The notes below the pieces were generated by a model. It was not told the DNA's origin. It saw nothing but the letters and a program-made list of their open reading frames with translations, and made no database searches. A stretch of DNA of 64,000 nt from Paucibacter sp. KCTC 42545 (lineage in GTDB: Bacteria; Pseudomonadota; Gammaproteobacteria; Burkholderiales; Burkholderiaceae_C), in contig NZ_CP013692.1 in the NCBI RefSeq assembly GCF_001477625.1, positions 558,001 through 622,000 of the forward strand, given 5' to 3'. Numbering within the stretch: the stretch's first letter is position 1; every line of letters starts with the position of its first letter. The translations under genes and the position numbers were made by a program. Of the stretch, positions 1 to 20,934 are shown in pieces.

Positions 1-2
1 AT

Positions 3-584
3 GACACATCGACTTCGGCTGCCCCCGAAGACATGTCCGCATTTGCCAACACCACGGTTTCTGGCCTGAGCATTCCCAACTATCTGCTGGCCAATATGGG
101 TGCAGGTTCGGGTATGCCTGGCGGTGAAGGCTTGTTCGTGTTCGAAGGCCCGGGCACCGGCGATGTGATCACTTGCATGAATGCGGCTCAGTCCAATGGT
201 GGCTATGCCATCGGCCACATCTCCAAGGAAAACGCACCTGGCTCCAATAGCTGGAAGCATGTCCGCCTGGAAGGCGCCATGGCTGATGGCAACAACGCCA
301 AGCAAGGTCGTTACGACTATCTGGTTGAGTCCACTGTTCAGTACAAGAAGTCGGCTTTCGCAGCACTGTCGCCTGAGCAAAAGTCCTTCATCACGGGCTT
401 CACGGCCGAGATCGCTAAGCCTTCGGCACTGAACACCTTGTCCAGCGCGAACAAGGCCGGCATCCTGGCATTGCCAACCAGCTATGCCGGTGACTTCGGT
501 ACCGGCACTGTTGCGGAAGTCACCTTCGGCTCGCGCGTGAATCGTGGTGGCAATAGCTGCGCACCGTTGATCGCAGTGAAGTAA
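3..584 (+). CDS. PstS-like periplasmic binding protein, C-terminal part (5' end outside window)
   Basis: The frame is open from the first bases of the window to the stop at 582-584, so this is the last ~193 residues of a longer protein; the ATG at 33 is internal. The visible part has the glycine-rich, alpha/beta character of a PstS/DING-type phosphate-binding protein, including a stretch reading YAIGHISKENAPGSN, which resembles the 'GYAIGxVSxEN' turn of such proteins. The assignment is by eye and only moderate. It lies 96 bp upstream of a PEP-CTERM gene and the two-partner secretion locus on the same strand. A phosphate-binding relative here would fit the phosphate-regulated pdt locus of Pseudomonas aeruginosa. 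It could instead be another secreted solute-binding protein. Confidence 0.5.
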   Translation, partial: DTSTSAAPEDMSAFANTTVSGLSIPNYLLANMGAGSGMPGGEGLFVFEGPGTGDVITCMNAAQSNGGYAIGHISKENAPGSNSWKHVRLEGAMADGNNAKQGRYDYLVESTVQYKKSAFAALSPEQKSFITGFTAEIAKPSALNTLSSANKAGILALPTSYAGDFGTGTVAEVTFGSRVNRGGNSCAPLIAVK

Positions 585-636
585 TCAAGCGTTTAGAAGT
601 CAAGCCTTTCGGCCCTGCCGTTCAGGGTCGGATCGG

Positions 637-658
637 AGGAGGGGTCAAGGCCCCTCCT
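637..658 (+). terminator. Possible intrinsic terminator after the PstS-like gene
   Basis: An 8-bp perfect stem (AGGAGGGG / CCCCTCCT) closes a 6-base loop, 53 bp after the stop codon. The following bases (TCTAGTCATTTT) are only moderately T-rich, so it may attenuate rather than fully terminate. It also sits just upstream of the next start codon. Confidence 0.45.
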
Positions 659-680
659 TCTAGTCATTTTGGTGAATTCA

Positions 681-1805
681 ATGACACTCACAAAAGAAGC
701 TCGCCACCAATATCTGCTGAGCCCTGTCTGCATGCGGCTGATCTTGACCGGGCTGCTACTTACGGCGTGTGGCTATGCTGCTGCAGCGATCTCGCCTGGA
801 AAGGGCTATACCGGAAATGACGCGGCCGCAAAGGCCAAATACGACGGCAATGGCGAGATGGCCTTTGTTGTCTACGACTCGGAGGCTAAGGTCTCATACG
901 CGAAGGATTTGGGTCTGGACTTGAACGCGTTCTTTGTCAGCGCGCAGCAGGAAAACTTCACCCAGCTCTTTTTCCCGATCGCAGATCCGCAATGGGTCGA
1001 CTTCTTGCAAAAGGCTGACATCAGTCGTTTGAAATGGGCTCTGTTTGGTGTGGATGTGCTGGGTACCAACAAGCCAGGCGATAGACGATTTTTCACAACT
1101 GCCACGCAAGGGACTGAAGGCACCATCGCCACCATGACCAATCAGTCGTTCGGTGCGCTGATCGTCGCGAACGCGGGCCCTAGCGGCTTTCTCGATCTTG
1201 TGAATACAACAGGTACCCATGGCGTGAGCGGCACTACGCTTGACTATTCGTCCAATGGCAGCAGTTTCAATTCCGCTGAAATTGACGCCAAATCATATTT
1301 TGGTTCCGACAGTCCCGTGTTCAATGAAAACGGGCTTGGGCGAATGCCATTCACCATGGGAAATGATGTTGGCAAATCGTCCTGGTTCTACTATCTGACT
1401 CGCTCCAGCCTGACAAACAACTTGGCCAATGTCCTTGTCGACGAATTCGACAACGTGGGTAACGACGGCTACTGGGGTTTCACCAAGGTCGCGGACAACG
1501 CCAACTCGCCCTACAAGGGGCAGTACCTGCTCAGCTACACCCTGGAAGCCAGCACGCCGAAGGCGGCCACCGCACTGGGCCAGGCGCGCATTAATTTGAC
1601 CGACTTCAGCGCCGGCTTCATGGCCCGGGCCTATCTCCCGGAGTCCACTGAATTTGCGGGTTATCGGCCCAGCAGCTTGGTCATGCCCAGCGTGACCGTG
1701 AGTGCCGTTCCTGAGCCTGCAAGCTGGGGCCTGATGGCGCTTGGTCTGCTGGCGCTGGGTGGCCGGGCCGCGCGTGTGCGGCAAGCCAAGCGCGTGACGT
1801 CTTGA
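681..1805 (+). CDS. PEP-CTERM sorting-domain protein
   Basis: A 374-residue secreted protein. It starts with a basic n-region and a hydrophobic segment ending near CGYAAAA, and ends with a textbook PEP-CTERM signal: VPEPASWGLMALGLLALGG followed by a basic tail. In this family the signal is recognised by an exosortase and the protein is exported with extracellular polysaccharide; no exosortase gene lies in the window. The body (about residues 35-340) matches no domain I can name, but is rich in Asn, Ser, Gly and aromatic residues like a surface beta-protein. I prefer the ATG at 681 to the TTG four codons upstream; a weak GGTG precedes it. Its place just before tpsB suggests a part in the same surface structure, which is inference. 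Confidence 0.85.
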   Translation: MTLTKEARHQYLLSPVCMRLILTGLLLTACGYAAAAISPGKGYTGNDAAAKAKYDGNGEMAFVVYDSEAKVSYAKDLGLDLNAFFVSAQQENFTQLFFPIADPQWVDFLQKADISRLKWALFGVDVLGTNKPGDRRFFTTATQGTEGTIATMTNQSFGALIVANAGPSGFLDLVNTTGTHGVSGTTLDYSSNGSSFNSAEIDAKSYFGSDSPVFNENGLGRMPFTMGNDVGKSSWFYYLTRSSLTNNLANVLVDEFDNVGNDGYWGFTKVADNANSPYKGQYLLSYTLEASTPKAATALGQARINLTDFSAGFMARAYLPESTEFAGYRPSSLVMPSVTVSAVPEPASWGLMALGLLALGGRAARVRQAKRVTS

Positions 1806-1992
1806 TGATGGCCTGAACCACGAGCTCACCAGCGTTTGAGTCGGCGCCTGAGGCTAGGCCTCGTTCGGTCGATCCCCGCTGGCGTGGCCCTTTCGGCCTA
1901 GGTCTTTGTTTGCTGAGCTAGTCCGAACGGCTCACGCCGCAACGTCCCCTCTTCATCGCCGCTTCACTGCGGTTTCCGATACTGCTTTCACT

Positions 1993-3744
1993 ATGAAATC
2001 GTGCGCCTCTCCTCTGGCCGCAGGCCGGGGCCTGTGCGCTACTGCAGCTACAGGCCTGGCCTGTGCCTTGCTGCTGACGCTGCTGATGTTGCTGTCCGCA
2101 AAGCCTGTGCAGGGCGCCAGCCTGCAGGTGCCGCCGGAGCGCTCAGCGGCCGCAGAACCTGCTTCGCCTCGCTTTGCCATTCTCGAATTTGAGATCAGCG
2201 GCAACACCGTCTTGCCCGTGGCAGCGGTGGAGCAGGTGGTGCTGCCCTTCATGGGCAAAGACAAGGACATGGCCGATGTGGAGGCCGCCCGCGAAGCGCT
2301 TGAAAAGCGTTACCAGCAGGCCGGCTTTCTGACTGTGTTTGTCGATATTCCTGAGCAGCGGGTGGAGGGCGGCGTGCTGCGCCTGCATGTGACCGAGGGT
2401 CGCGTTGAGCGCTTGCGCGTAACCGGCTCGCGCTACTACGACCAGGGCGTGATTCGTGAGCGCGTCAGTCAGCTCGCCCCCGGCCAGGTGCCAGACTTCA
2501 ACCAGGCCGCCGCGCAGATCGCCGGCTTGAACCGTGAGGAGCGCCAACTGCAGCAGATCTTGCGCCCCGGCTTGACGCCCGGTACGGTGGAGGTGGAGCT
2601 GCGCGTCAATGACAAACTGCCCGCTGGCGCCAGCCTGGAAATCAATAACCGCCACGCCGCCGATACCGACCCCTGGCGTGCCTCGCTGGCCCTGCATCAC
2701 GACAACCTCTGGCAGCGTGACCACAGCCTCACGCTGAGCCTGATCACCGCGCCGCGCAATACGAAACAGTCCAGCGTGCTGGTGGGCAATTACAGCTGGC
2801 CCCTGAGTGCAGAGCCGGGTCGCCCGCAAAGCTTGCTGGCCACGGTGGTGCTGTCGAACAGCAATGTGGCGCCGCTTGGGGCCGGCACGGTGATCGGCAA
2901 GGGCGCCACCTACGGTCTGCGCTGGAATCGCAGCGTGCCGCATGCGTCGAGCGAAGGCGACTCGCTGCACAGCTTCAGCGTCGGCGGGGACTACAAAGAC
3001 GTGCAGGAGCAGCAGTTGAGCGCCGGCGGCGAGCTGTCTACCCCTTTGCGCTACCTGCCATTTCAAGCGGCCTACACCGGCATCTGGTTTGCGGGCGGGG
3101 TGCAAAGCAGCCTCAGCAGCAGCATCACCTTCGGCTGGCGCAACTGGTTGCAGCGTGATGTGGCCTGCCCCGGCAACCTCGGCGCGGTGGATCAGTTTCA
3201 GTGCAAGCGCGACGGTGCCGATGGCAGTTTTGCCTACTGGCGCGGGGAGTTGCGCGATGCCCGGCCCTTGCGCACCCTGGGCTTGCCCGCGGCCTTGGGA
3301 GGCAGCCTGAACACCCGCTTCGCTTGGCAGCTGGCCACGCAGCCCCTGGTGTCGGGTGAGCAATACGCACTGGGTGGTGTGGACACGGTGCGCGGCTATC
3401 TGGAAGCCGAGGCCGCGGGCGACAACGCCATGCTGGCCGGGCTGGAGTGGCGCAGCGCCAATTTGTTAGCGGCTCCCGCTGCTGGCGCCGCAGCCAAAGC
3501 GGAGTCTTCGTGGTGGCGTGAGTTGACGCTGCTGGGCTATGCCGAAGGCGGCCGCGTGCAAACCCTCAACCCTTTGCCTGAACAGGCCGAGCACAGCTGG
3601 CTGGCCGGTGCCGGCCTGGGCTTGCGCCTGCGTGCCGGGGCCGGCTTGTCGGCCGACCTGGACCTGGCCTGGCCGCTCAAAAGCACCCGCATCAGCCCCA
3701 AGAACGAGCCTCGTTTGCACTTGCGCCTGAGCGCGCAGCTTTGA
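1993..3744 (+). CDS. TpsB outer-membrane transporter of a two-partner secretion system (ShlB/FhaC/HecB family)
   Basis: A 583-residue Omp85-superfamily protein that should translocate the TpsA encoded next. After a signal peptide (residues 1-40, ending KPVQGAS) comes a POTRA_2/ShlB-type region (about 55-210: [43 protein letters not shown]), then a 16-stranded-barrel region. The conserved loop-6 motif VRGY is present ([10 protein letters not shown], near residue 465), and the protein ends with an amphipathic strand, LRLSAQL. The frame extends to a TTG at 1906, but ATG 1993 gives a proper signal peptide and is preferred; neither start has a good Shine-Dalgarno site. The stop lies 14 bp before the tpsA start, so the two are surely co-transcribed. 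Length is normal for FhaC-like proteins. Confidence 0.93.
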   Translation: MKSCASPLAAGRGLCATAATGLACALLLTLLMLLSAKPVQGASLQVPPERSAAAEPASPRFAILEFEISGNTVLPVAAVEQVVLPFMGKDKDMADVEAAREALEKRYQQAGFLTVFVDIPEQRVEGGVLRLHVTEGRVERLRVTGSRYYDQGVIRERVSQLAPGQVPDFNQAAAQIAGLNREERQLQQILRPGLTPGTVEVELRVNDKLPAGASLEINNRHAADTDPWRASLALHHDNLWQRDHSLTLSLITAPRNTKQSSVLVGNYSWPLSAEPGRPQSLLATVVLSNSNVAPLGAGTVIGKGATYGLRWNRSVPHASSEGDSLHSFSVGGDYKDVQEQQLSAGGELSTPLRYLPFQAAYTGIWFAGGVQSSLSSSITFGWRNWLQRDVACPGNLGAVDQFQCKRDGADGSFAYWRGELRDARPLRTLGLPAALGGSLNTRFAWQLATQPLVSGEQYALGGVDTVRGYLEAEAAGDNAMLAGLEWRSANLLAAPAAGAAAKAESSWWRELTLLGYAEGGRVQTLNPLPEQAEHSWLAGAGLGLRLRAGAGLSADLDLAWPLKSTRISPKNEPRLHLRLSAQL

Positions 3745-3758
3745 CCCCGATTGCCATC

Positions 3759-15701
<11,943 letters not shown>

Positions 15702-15747
15702 CGCGCCACAAGCTCCTTTTCAAATTCATCTCAAGCTCCCCAACATC

Positions 15748-17439
15748 ATGCGCAAACTTCTCGCCGTTTTGTCCATCGCCTTGTTGTCACCGGCCGCCCA
15801 TGCCTGGTGGCATGCCGACTGGACCGAGCGCACCCGCATCACCCTCAACACCTCGGCCCAGGGCCTGGAAACCAAGGAAGCGGCCAGCAATGTGGCCGTG
15901 GCCGTGCGTCTGCATTCGGGCAACTTCGACTTTGCCGCCGCCAAGCAAGACGGCGCCGACCTGCGCGTGCTGGCGGCCGACGACAAGACGCCGCTGAAGT
16001 TCAGCATCGAGCGCTTTGACAGCGTCAATGAACTGGCAGTGCTGTGGGTGCAAGTGCCCAGCGTGCTGCCGGGCAGCGACAAGAATCAGTTCTACGTCTA
16101 CGCGGGCAATAGCAAGGCCAGTGCCGAGGCGGCCGATCCTTTGATGGGCTTTGATGCCGCCACGCTGGCCGCCTTCCACTACAGCGACCCGGCGCCGTCG
16201 GGTGCCGATCAGCTGGGCCCCATCAAGCCCGGCAGCCCCGTCAGCATCGAGCCCAATGGCTTGCTGGCGGCCAGCGCCAAGCTTGACGGCAAGCCCATCA
16301 GCTATGCGCTGAGCGACAAGGCGGTGGCCGATGCCGGCAACCAGCTGACGCTGAGCCTGTGGGTCAAACTCAAGCAGGTGGGCGCGGCCGACTTGCTGCA
16401 ATGGGGCGGATTGAAACTGGCCTTGAAGGACGGCAAGCTGCTGGCCAAGGGCGAGGGCAAGGCTGAACTCAGCGGCGGTGAGGTCGCGCCCGAACGCTGG
16501 ACCCATCTGGCCCTGCGCCTGGGTTTGGGCAAGGCGACCTTGTTCATCGCTGGCGTGCAAGTCGCCCAGGGTGATATGGTCACGCCCAATCTGGGCAATA
16601 ACCTGAAGTTGGGTGAGGGCGCGCAAGGTCTGCTGGACGAGCTGCAAATTGCCAGCACCCTGCGCAGCGCCGACTGGTTGGCCGTGTCGGCCGGCGCCCA
16701 AGGCGCGGAAAGCCGCTTGCTGGCGGCGCAGCGTGAGAACACGGGCACGGCAGAGGGTGAGGAGTCCCACGGCCATATGGCCATCCTGGTCAAGAACCTG
16801 ACGACCGACGCCTGGGTGGTCATCATCATCTTGGCGGTGATGTTCGTCATCGCCGTCTGGGTCACCATTTCCAAGGCCTTGCTGGTCTCGCGGGCCGACC
16901 GTGGCAATCGCAGCTTCCTCAAGCGCTTCCGCGATGCCGATGGCGATCTGCTCAAGCTGGGCGACGACAAGCAGCATGGCGCTTCGCCGCTGTTCCGCCT
17001 CTACAAGGCCGGCGTGCATGAGCTGGGCAAACGCAAGATCGGCCAGGCCGGCGGCCCGGTGCTGAGTGCCTCGGCCATGAATGCGGTCAAGGCCTCGGTG
17101 GATGCCGACTTTGTGCGCGAGAACGCCCAGCTCAACTCGAATATGGTTTTGTTGACCATCGCCATCTCGGGCGGCCCCTTCCTGGGTCTGCTGGGCACGG
17201 TGGTGGGCGTGATGATCACTTTCGCGGCGATTGCGCAGGCGGGCGATGTCAACGTCAACGCCATCGCGCCCGGCATCGCCTCGGCCTTGCTGGCCACGGT
17301 GGCGGGCCTGGCGGTGGCGATTCCGGCGCTGTTTGCCTACAACTATCTGGCCGCCAAGATCAAGAACGTGGCCTCGGACATGCAGATCTTCATCGACGAG
17401 TTCATCACCCGCGTGGCCGAAACCCACGGCGCGCAGTGA
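15748..17439 (+). CDS. ExbB/TolQ/MotA-family proton channel subunit with secreted DUF2341 and LamG-like N-terminal half
   Basis: A 563-residue fusion. A signal peptide (1-19, ending AHA before WWHADW) leads a DUF2341 domain (about 20-130: WHADWTERTRITLNT, VRLHSGNFDF, FYVYAGNS). A concanavalin/LamG-like domain follows (about 150-330, with LTLSLWVKLKQ and GLLDELQIA). A transmembrane helix (about 352-377, VVIIILAVMFVIAVWVTIS) then leads to the ExbB core, with GGPFLGLLGTVVGVMITF and GIASALLATVAGLAVAIPA in the last 110 residues. Plain ExbB is about 240 residues, so the periplasmic half is extra. ATG 15748 is chosen for its signal peptide over an upstream TTG at 15679 that overlaps tpsA. With the following exbD genes it should form an inner-membrane proton-driven motor. 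The lectin-like half probably senses or binds something in the periplasm, which is inference. Confidence 0.9.
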   Translation: MRKLLAVLSIALLSPAAHAWWHADWTERTRITLNTSAQGLETKEAASNVAVAVRLHSGNFDFAAAKQDGADLRVLAADDKTPLKFSIERFDSVNELAVLWVQVPSVLPGSDKNQFYVYAGNSKASAEAADPLMGFDAATLAAFHYSDPAPSGADQLGPIKPGSPVSIEPNGLLAASAKLDGKPISYALSDKAVADAGNQLTLSLWVKLKQVGAADLLQWGGLKLALKDGKLLAKGEGKAELSGGEVAPERWTHLALRLGLGKATLFIAGVQVAQGDMVTPNLGNNLKLGEGAQGLLDELQIASTLRSADWLAVSAGAQGAESRLLAAQRENTGTAEGEESHGHMAILVKNLTTDAWVVIIILAVMFVIAVWVTISKALLVSRADRGNRSFLKRFRDADGDLLKLGDDKQHGASPLFRLYKAGVHELGKRKIGQAGGPVLSASAMNAVKASVDADFVRENAQLNSNMVLLTIAISGGPFLGLLGTVVGVMITFAAIAQAGDVNVNAIAPGIASALLATVAGLAVAIPALFAYNYLAAKIKNVASDMQIFIDEFITRVAETHGAQ

Positions 17440-17457
17440 TGGTGCCCAGGAGCCGCC

Positions 17458-17871
17458 ATGTCTGCTGACGTCAAAACCGAGCTGACCCCGTTTGATGACA
17501 TCAACGTCACGCCGATGTTGGATCTGGCCTATGTGTTGTTGGTGGTCTTCATCATTCTGACCACAGCCTCGGTGCAAGGGGTGAAGGTGCGGTCTCCTGT
17601 CACACAAGCCGCCAACAATCTGGCCAAGCCGCAAACGCGGGCGATCACGATCACCTCGGACGGTGCCGTCTACCTGGATGCCTACCCGGTCAGCCTGGAG
17701 CAACTCAGCAGCAGCCTGGCCCAGTACAAGGCCGCCAATCCGGCGCTGCCGGTGGTGCTCAAGGCCGATGCCACGGCCCAGTACGACAAGGTCATGCAGG
17801 TGCTGGAGGTGGCCAAGAAGCTGGACATCACCGAGATCGGCCTGGTCACCAAACGCGCCGTGCCGGAATAA
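17458..17871 (+). CDS. ExbD/TolR-family biopolymer transport protein (first copy)
   Basis: 137 residues with the standard ExbD plan: a short cytoplasmic N-terminus, one membrane helix (about 18-41) and a periplasmic domain. The helix begins NVTPMLDLAYVLLVVFI and keeps the Asp (residue 22) that carries protons in ExbD/TolR. A good AGGAG site precedes the ATG by 6 bases. It starts 18 bp after the ExbB-like gene and is followed at 9 bp by a second exbD, so the motor may contain ExbD heterodimers. Confidence 0.93.
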   Translation: MSADVKTELTPFDDINVTPMLDLAYVLLVVFIILTTASVQGVKVRSPVTQAANNLAKPQTRAITITSDGAVYLDAYPVSLEQLSSSLAQYKAANPALPVVLKADATAQYDKVMQVLEVAKKLDITEIGLVTKRAVPE

Positions 17872-17880
17872 GAGCAAGCC

Positions 17881-18282
17881 ATGCAGATTTCGACCGAAGC
17901 CAAACCCTACGACACCATCAATGTCACGCCGATGCTGGACCTGGCCTATGTGCTGCTGGTGGTGTTCATCTTGATGACCACCGCCTCGGTGCAGGGCTTG
18001 TCCATCAGCATGCCCAAGCCCAGCAACAAGCCCGCCACTGAAAAGCATGACTTGCGCATCGTGCAGGTGATGCCCGATGGCGGCATCTTGCTCAATGGCG
18101 TGGGTGTGAATCTGGAGGAGCTGGAGCAGCAGCTGCTGCGCGCCAAGGCGGCCGATGCGCAGATGTCGGTGGCCATCAAGGGCGATGGGCGCAGCCAGTA
18201 TCAGTACGTGGTGGCTGTCGTGGACCTGTGCAACAAGCTTCAGCTGAATATGGGCCTGGTGACGGCCAAGATCGGCACCTGA
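17881..18282 (+). CDS. ExbD/TolR-family biopolymer transport protein (second copy)
   Basis: 133 residues, clearly paralogous to the preceding protein. The membrane helix is almost identical (NVTPMLDLAYVLLVVFI, proton-carrying Asp at residue 20), while the periplasmic part has diverged strongly (DLRIVQVMPDGGILLNGVGVN). Conservation only in the helix suggests that both copies sit in the same ExbB channel but contact different periplasmic partners. It lies 9 bp after the first copy and 10 bp before the TonB-like gene. Confidence 0.93.
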   Translation: MQISTEAKPYDTINVTPMLDLAYVLLVVFILMTTASVQGLSISMPKPSNKPATEKHDLRIVQVMPDGGILLNGVGVNLEELEQQLLRAKAADAQMSVAIKGDGRSQYQYVVAVVDLCNKLQLNMGLVTAKIGT

Positions 18283-18292
18283 GGGTGATGTG

Positions 18293-19006
18293 ATGAGTAG
18301 TGGATTGGCTGAAGATCATTTGAACGACTCGCCGCGCCGCACCTGGCTGCTGCGCGGCGCTGTGGCGCTTGGCTTTGTGGCCGCCGTGCTGCTGGTGGCC
18401 TGGACCGTGAAGAACATGAAGCCCACGGCCGCGCCCAAGCAGCAAACCGCCAAGATCACCATCTTGCCGGACACCCCGCCGCCGCCTCCGCCGCCCAAGG
18501 ACGAGCGAAAGCCCGAGCCGCCCAAGGACGAGACCAAGCAAGTCATGCGCGACGAGCAACTCAAGCAGGCCGAGGCGCCCAAGCCGGCCAATGAGCCGAT
18601 CAAGATGGAAGGCGCGGCGGGCGATGGCCCGAGTGCTTTTGCCGCCGGCGGCGTCAGCAAGGAATACAGCGGCGGCGCGGTGGCCAGCGGCGCGGCGCAG
18701 CAAGGCACGAGCAGTGACCGGGCGCAGGAGCGCTTCTTCGCCAACAGCGCCAAGCAAATGTTGCGCGATGCGATCGAGCGCCACCTCAAGAGCGAGGCCA
18801 CGCAAGCCACCGCCGAGTTCAATGTGTGGATCGCCAAAGACGGCGCCATCACACGCTTTGAGCTGCGCCCCAGCGGCGATGTGCGCCTGGACGCCGAACT
18901 CGCCGCCGCCCTGGATGAAACGGCACGCAGCCTCAAGCTGCTGCCGCCGCCCGTGGCCGCCGCACAACCGATGAAATTCCGCCTCAATGTGCGGCCAATG
19001 GGCTGA
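18293..19006 (+). CDS. TonB-like energy transducer
   Basis: 237 residues. One N-terminal membrane anchor (about 17-39, TWLLRGAVALGFVAAVLLVAW) is followed by a Pro/Lys/Glu-rich spacer with PPPPPPPKDERKPEPPKDE (about 60-100), a Gly/Ser region and a TonB_C-like domain (about 145-237). The C-terminal domain has the expected pattern (EFNVWIAKDGAITRFELRPSG, LKLLPPP). Classical TonB has a Ser and a His in its membrane helix that are needed for coupling to ExbBD; no His is present in this helix. The ATG at 18293 is preceded by AGGG at 8 bases; a GTG one codon earlier is the alternative. It probably links the ExbB/ExbD motor to an outer-membrane partner. Confidence 0.85.
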   Translation: MSSGLAEDHLNDSPRRTWLLRGAVALGFVAAVLLVAWTVKNMKPTAAPKQQTAKITILPDTPPPPPPPKDERKPEPPKDETKQVMRDEQLKQAEAPKPANEPIKMEGAAGDGPSAFAAGGVSKEYSGGAVASGAAQQGTSSDRAQERFFANSAKQMLRDAIERHLKSEATQATAEFNVWIAKDGAITRFELRPSGDVRLDAELAAALDETARSLKLLPPPVAAAQPMKFRLNVRPMG

Positions 19007-19099
19007 GGCGGGCTGTGTTCTCGCCTTCTCTCGTGCCTTCGCCTATGCCTGCCGCACACCCCTGGCTCAACCCCTTCATGTCTTAACGCGAAATCTCTC

Positions 19100-20917
19100 A
19101 TGCGCCTTCCGAACTCCCGCCAACGCTGCCTGGCCCTGGCCTTGGCTTCAGCCCTTTGCGTCCCCACGGCCCACGCCGACGAGAAGCGTGAACTTGAACA
19201 ACTGCGCGCCACCACGCTGGCGCTGATCGATGCCCTGGTCGGCCAAGGCCTGCTCTCGCGTGAGCGGGCCGATGCCTTGCTCAAGCAAGCTCAGGCGCCT
19301 GCAGCCAAGCCCGCAGCCGCGCCGGCAACCTGGGGCACGCCTCTGGCGGGGGCCGCTGTAGCCGGCGCCGCCGCCGGTGCGGGGGCCACAGGTGCCGGCA
19401 GCAATGGGGTCATCCGCGTGCCCTATGTCAGCGAAACCCTGCGCGCGCAGATGCGCGAAGAAATCAAAAACGAGGTGCTGGCCACCGCGCGTGAAGAGCG
19501 TTGGGCCGACCCGCGCAGCCTGCCGGAATGGGTGCGCGGCACCACGGTAGAAGGCGATGTGCGGGTGCGCTGGCAGAGCGAGCGCTATGCCCAGCCCAGC
19601 TATGCGGTGGACCCGCTCACTGGCCAACAGATCGGTGTGCCCTGCCTGAATGTGGGAGGCAATCTGCCGGCCGAGTGCTACCGCACACAGAAGGATTCGC
19701 CGGCCTGGGCGCCCGACCTGGTCAACACCACCAACAACCGCGACCGTCTGACGCTGCGCGCCCGCTTAGGCGTGGCGGTGAAGGTGTCGGATGAAGTCTC
19801 AACCGGCTTGCGCATTTCCACCGGCACCACCTCCGGGCCGAGTTCGGCCTCGCAGACCCTGGGCAACTATTTCAACAAGTCGAGCGTGGTGCTGGACCGC
19901 GCCTTCATCCGCTGGGAGCCGCGCTACAACCTGCGCATGCTGGCCGGCCGCATGGCCAACCCCTTCTACGGCGGCGACTTGCTGTGGCCCGACGACATCG
20001 GCTTCGACGGCCTGGCCGCGCAAGGCGACCTGACCTTGGCCAGCGGCATGTTTGGTTTCGCCACCGCCGGCGCCTTCGCGCTGGAAGAGTTCAATACCGA
20101 CAAGCGCGACAAATGGCTCTACGGTTTCCAGGCCGGCTTGGAAATGGCCATGGGCAACAACACCATCGCGCGGGCCGCCCTGGGTTCCTACCGCTTCCAG
20201 AACATCGAAGGCGTGCGCGCCACCGACTTGCCCCTGGCCAGCAGCAATCCGCGCAGCGCGACGCAAAGCTATCTCAGCTCGCAATACGCCATCTCGGCAC
20301 GCCAGAAGGGCAATACGCTGATCAACCTCTGCCCGGTCAGCAGCGAGAACAATGCCACCGTGCCGGCACCTTGCGCCAACGGTGGCCCGGTCTGGGGCTT
20401 GGCCTCCAAATTCCTGCCCATCAACCTCAGCGCCGGCCTGACTTTCAAGCAGTTTGACCCGGTGGAAATTGGCGTGAGCGTCGATTGGGTGCGCAATAGC
20501 GGCTTCGATCTGGCCGATGTCCGCAAGCGCGCCGGCACCAGCACCGTGGACAATCTGGCGGAGCGCAGCACCGGCGCCCAGCTGCGCTTCAACCTGGGCA
20601 CGCCCAAGCTGGCCAATGCAGGTGACTGGACCAGCTTTGTGGCGCTGCGCCGCTTCGAGCGCGATGCCTGGCTGGACGCCTTCACTGACACCACCTGGCA
20701 TATGGGCGGCACCAACTACCAGGGCTGGCAAATCGGCGGCCAATACGCCTTTGACCGCCGCAGCACCATTGGCGCCCGCCTGACCAGCACCCGCAATCTG
20801 GACGACGGCGTGCGTGTGCCGCTGGACCCCAGCAACCCGAGCATCGTGACCGGCAATCTCTCCAGCGCGACGCTGAAGATTGATGTGTTCCAGATCGACT
20901 TGAACACCCGCTTCTGA
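19100..20917 (+). CDS. Putative outer-membrane porin (Porin_5-type) with N-terminal coiled coil
   Basis: 605 residues with a signal peptide (1-26, ending TAHA|DEK). A short helical stretch (EKRELEQLRATTLALIDALVGQG) and an Ala/Pro linker follow, then from about residue 110 an aromatic-rich region of alternating strands ending LKIDVFQIDLNTRF with the C-terminal Phe typical of outer-membrane barrels. It resembles the 'putative porin' family found beside DUF2341-ExbB genes. The ATG has no obvious Shine-Dalgarno site and follows a 93-bp gap, the longest in the ExbB-to-end run. It may be the outer-membrane target of the TonB-like protein. It has no recognisable TonB-dependent receptor plug, so that coupling would be unusual. 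Confidence 0.82.
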   Translation: MRLPNSRQRCLALALASALCVPTAHADEKRELEQLRATTLALIDALVGQGLLSRERADALLKQAQAPAAKPAAAPATWGTPLAGAAVAGAAAGAGATGAGSNGVIRVPYVSETLRAQMREEIKNEVLATAREERWADPRSLPEWVRGTTVEGDVRVRWQSERYAQPSYAVDPLTGQQIGVPCLNVGGNLPAECYRTQKDSPAWAPDLVNTTNNRDRLTLRARLGVAVKVSDEVSTGLRISTGTTSGPSSASQTLGNYFNKSSVVLDRAFIRWEPRYNLRMLAGRMANPFYGGDLLWPDDIGFDGLAAQGDLTLASGMFGFATAGAFALEEFNTDKRDKWLYGFQAGLEMAMGNNTIARAALGSYRFQNIEGVRATDLPLASSNPRSATQSYLSSQYAISARQKGNTLINLCPVSSENNATVPAPCANGGPVWGLASKFLPINLSAGLTFKQFDPVEIGVSVDWVRNSGFDLADVRKRAGTSTVDNLAERSTGAQLRFNLGTPKLANAGDWTSFVALRRFERDAWLDAFTDTTWHMGGTNYQGWQIGGQYAFDRRSTIGARLTSTRNLDDGVRVPLDPSNPSIVTGNLSSATLKIDVFQIDLNTRF

Positions 20918-20934
20918 GCCGGAGCAAAGCCATC

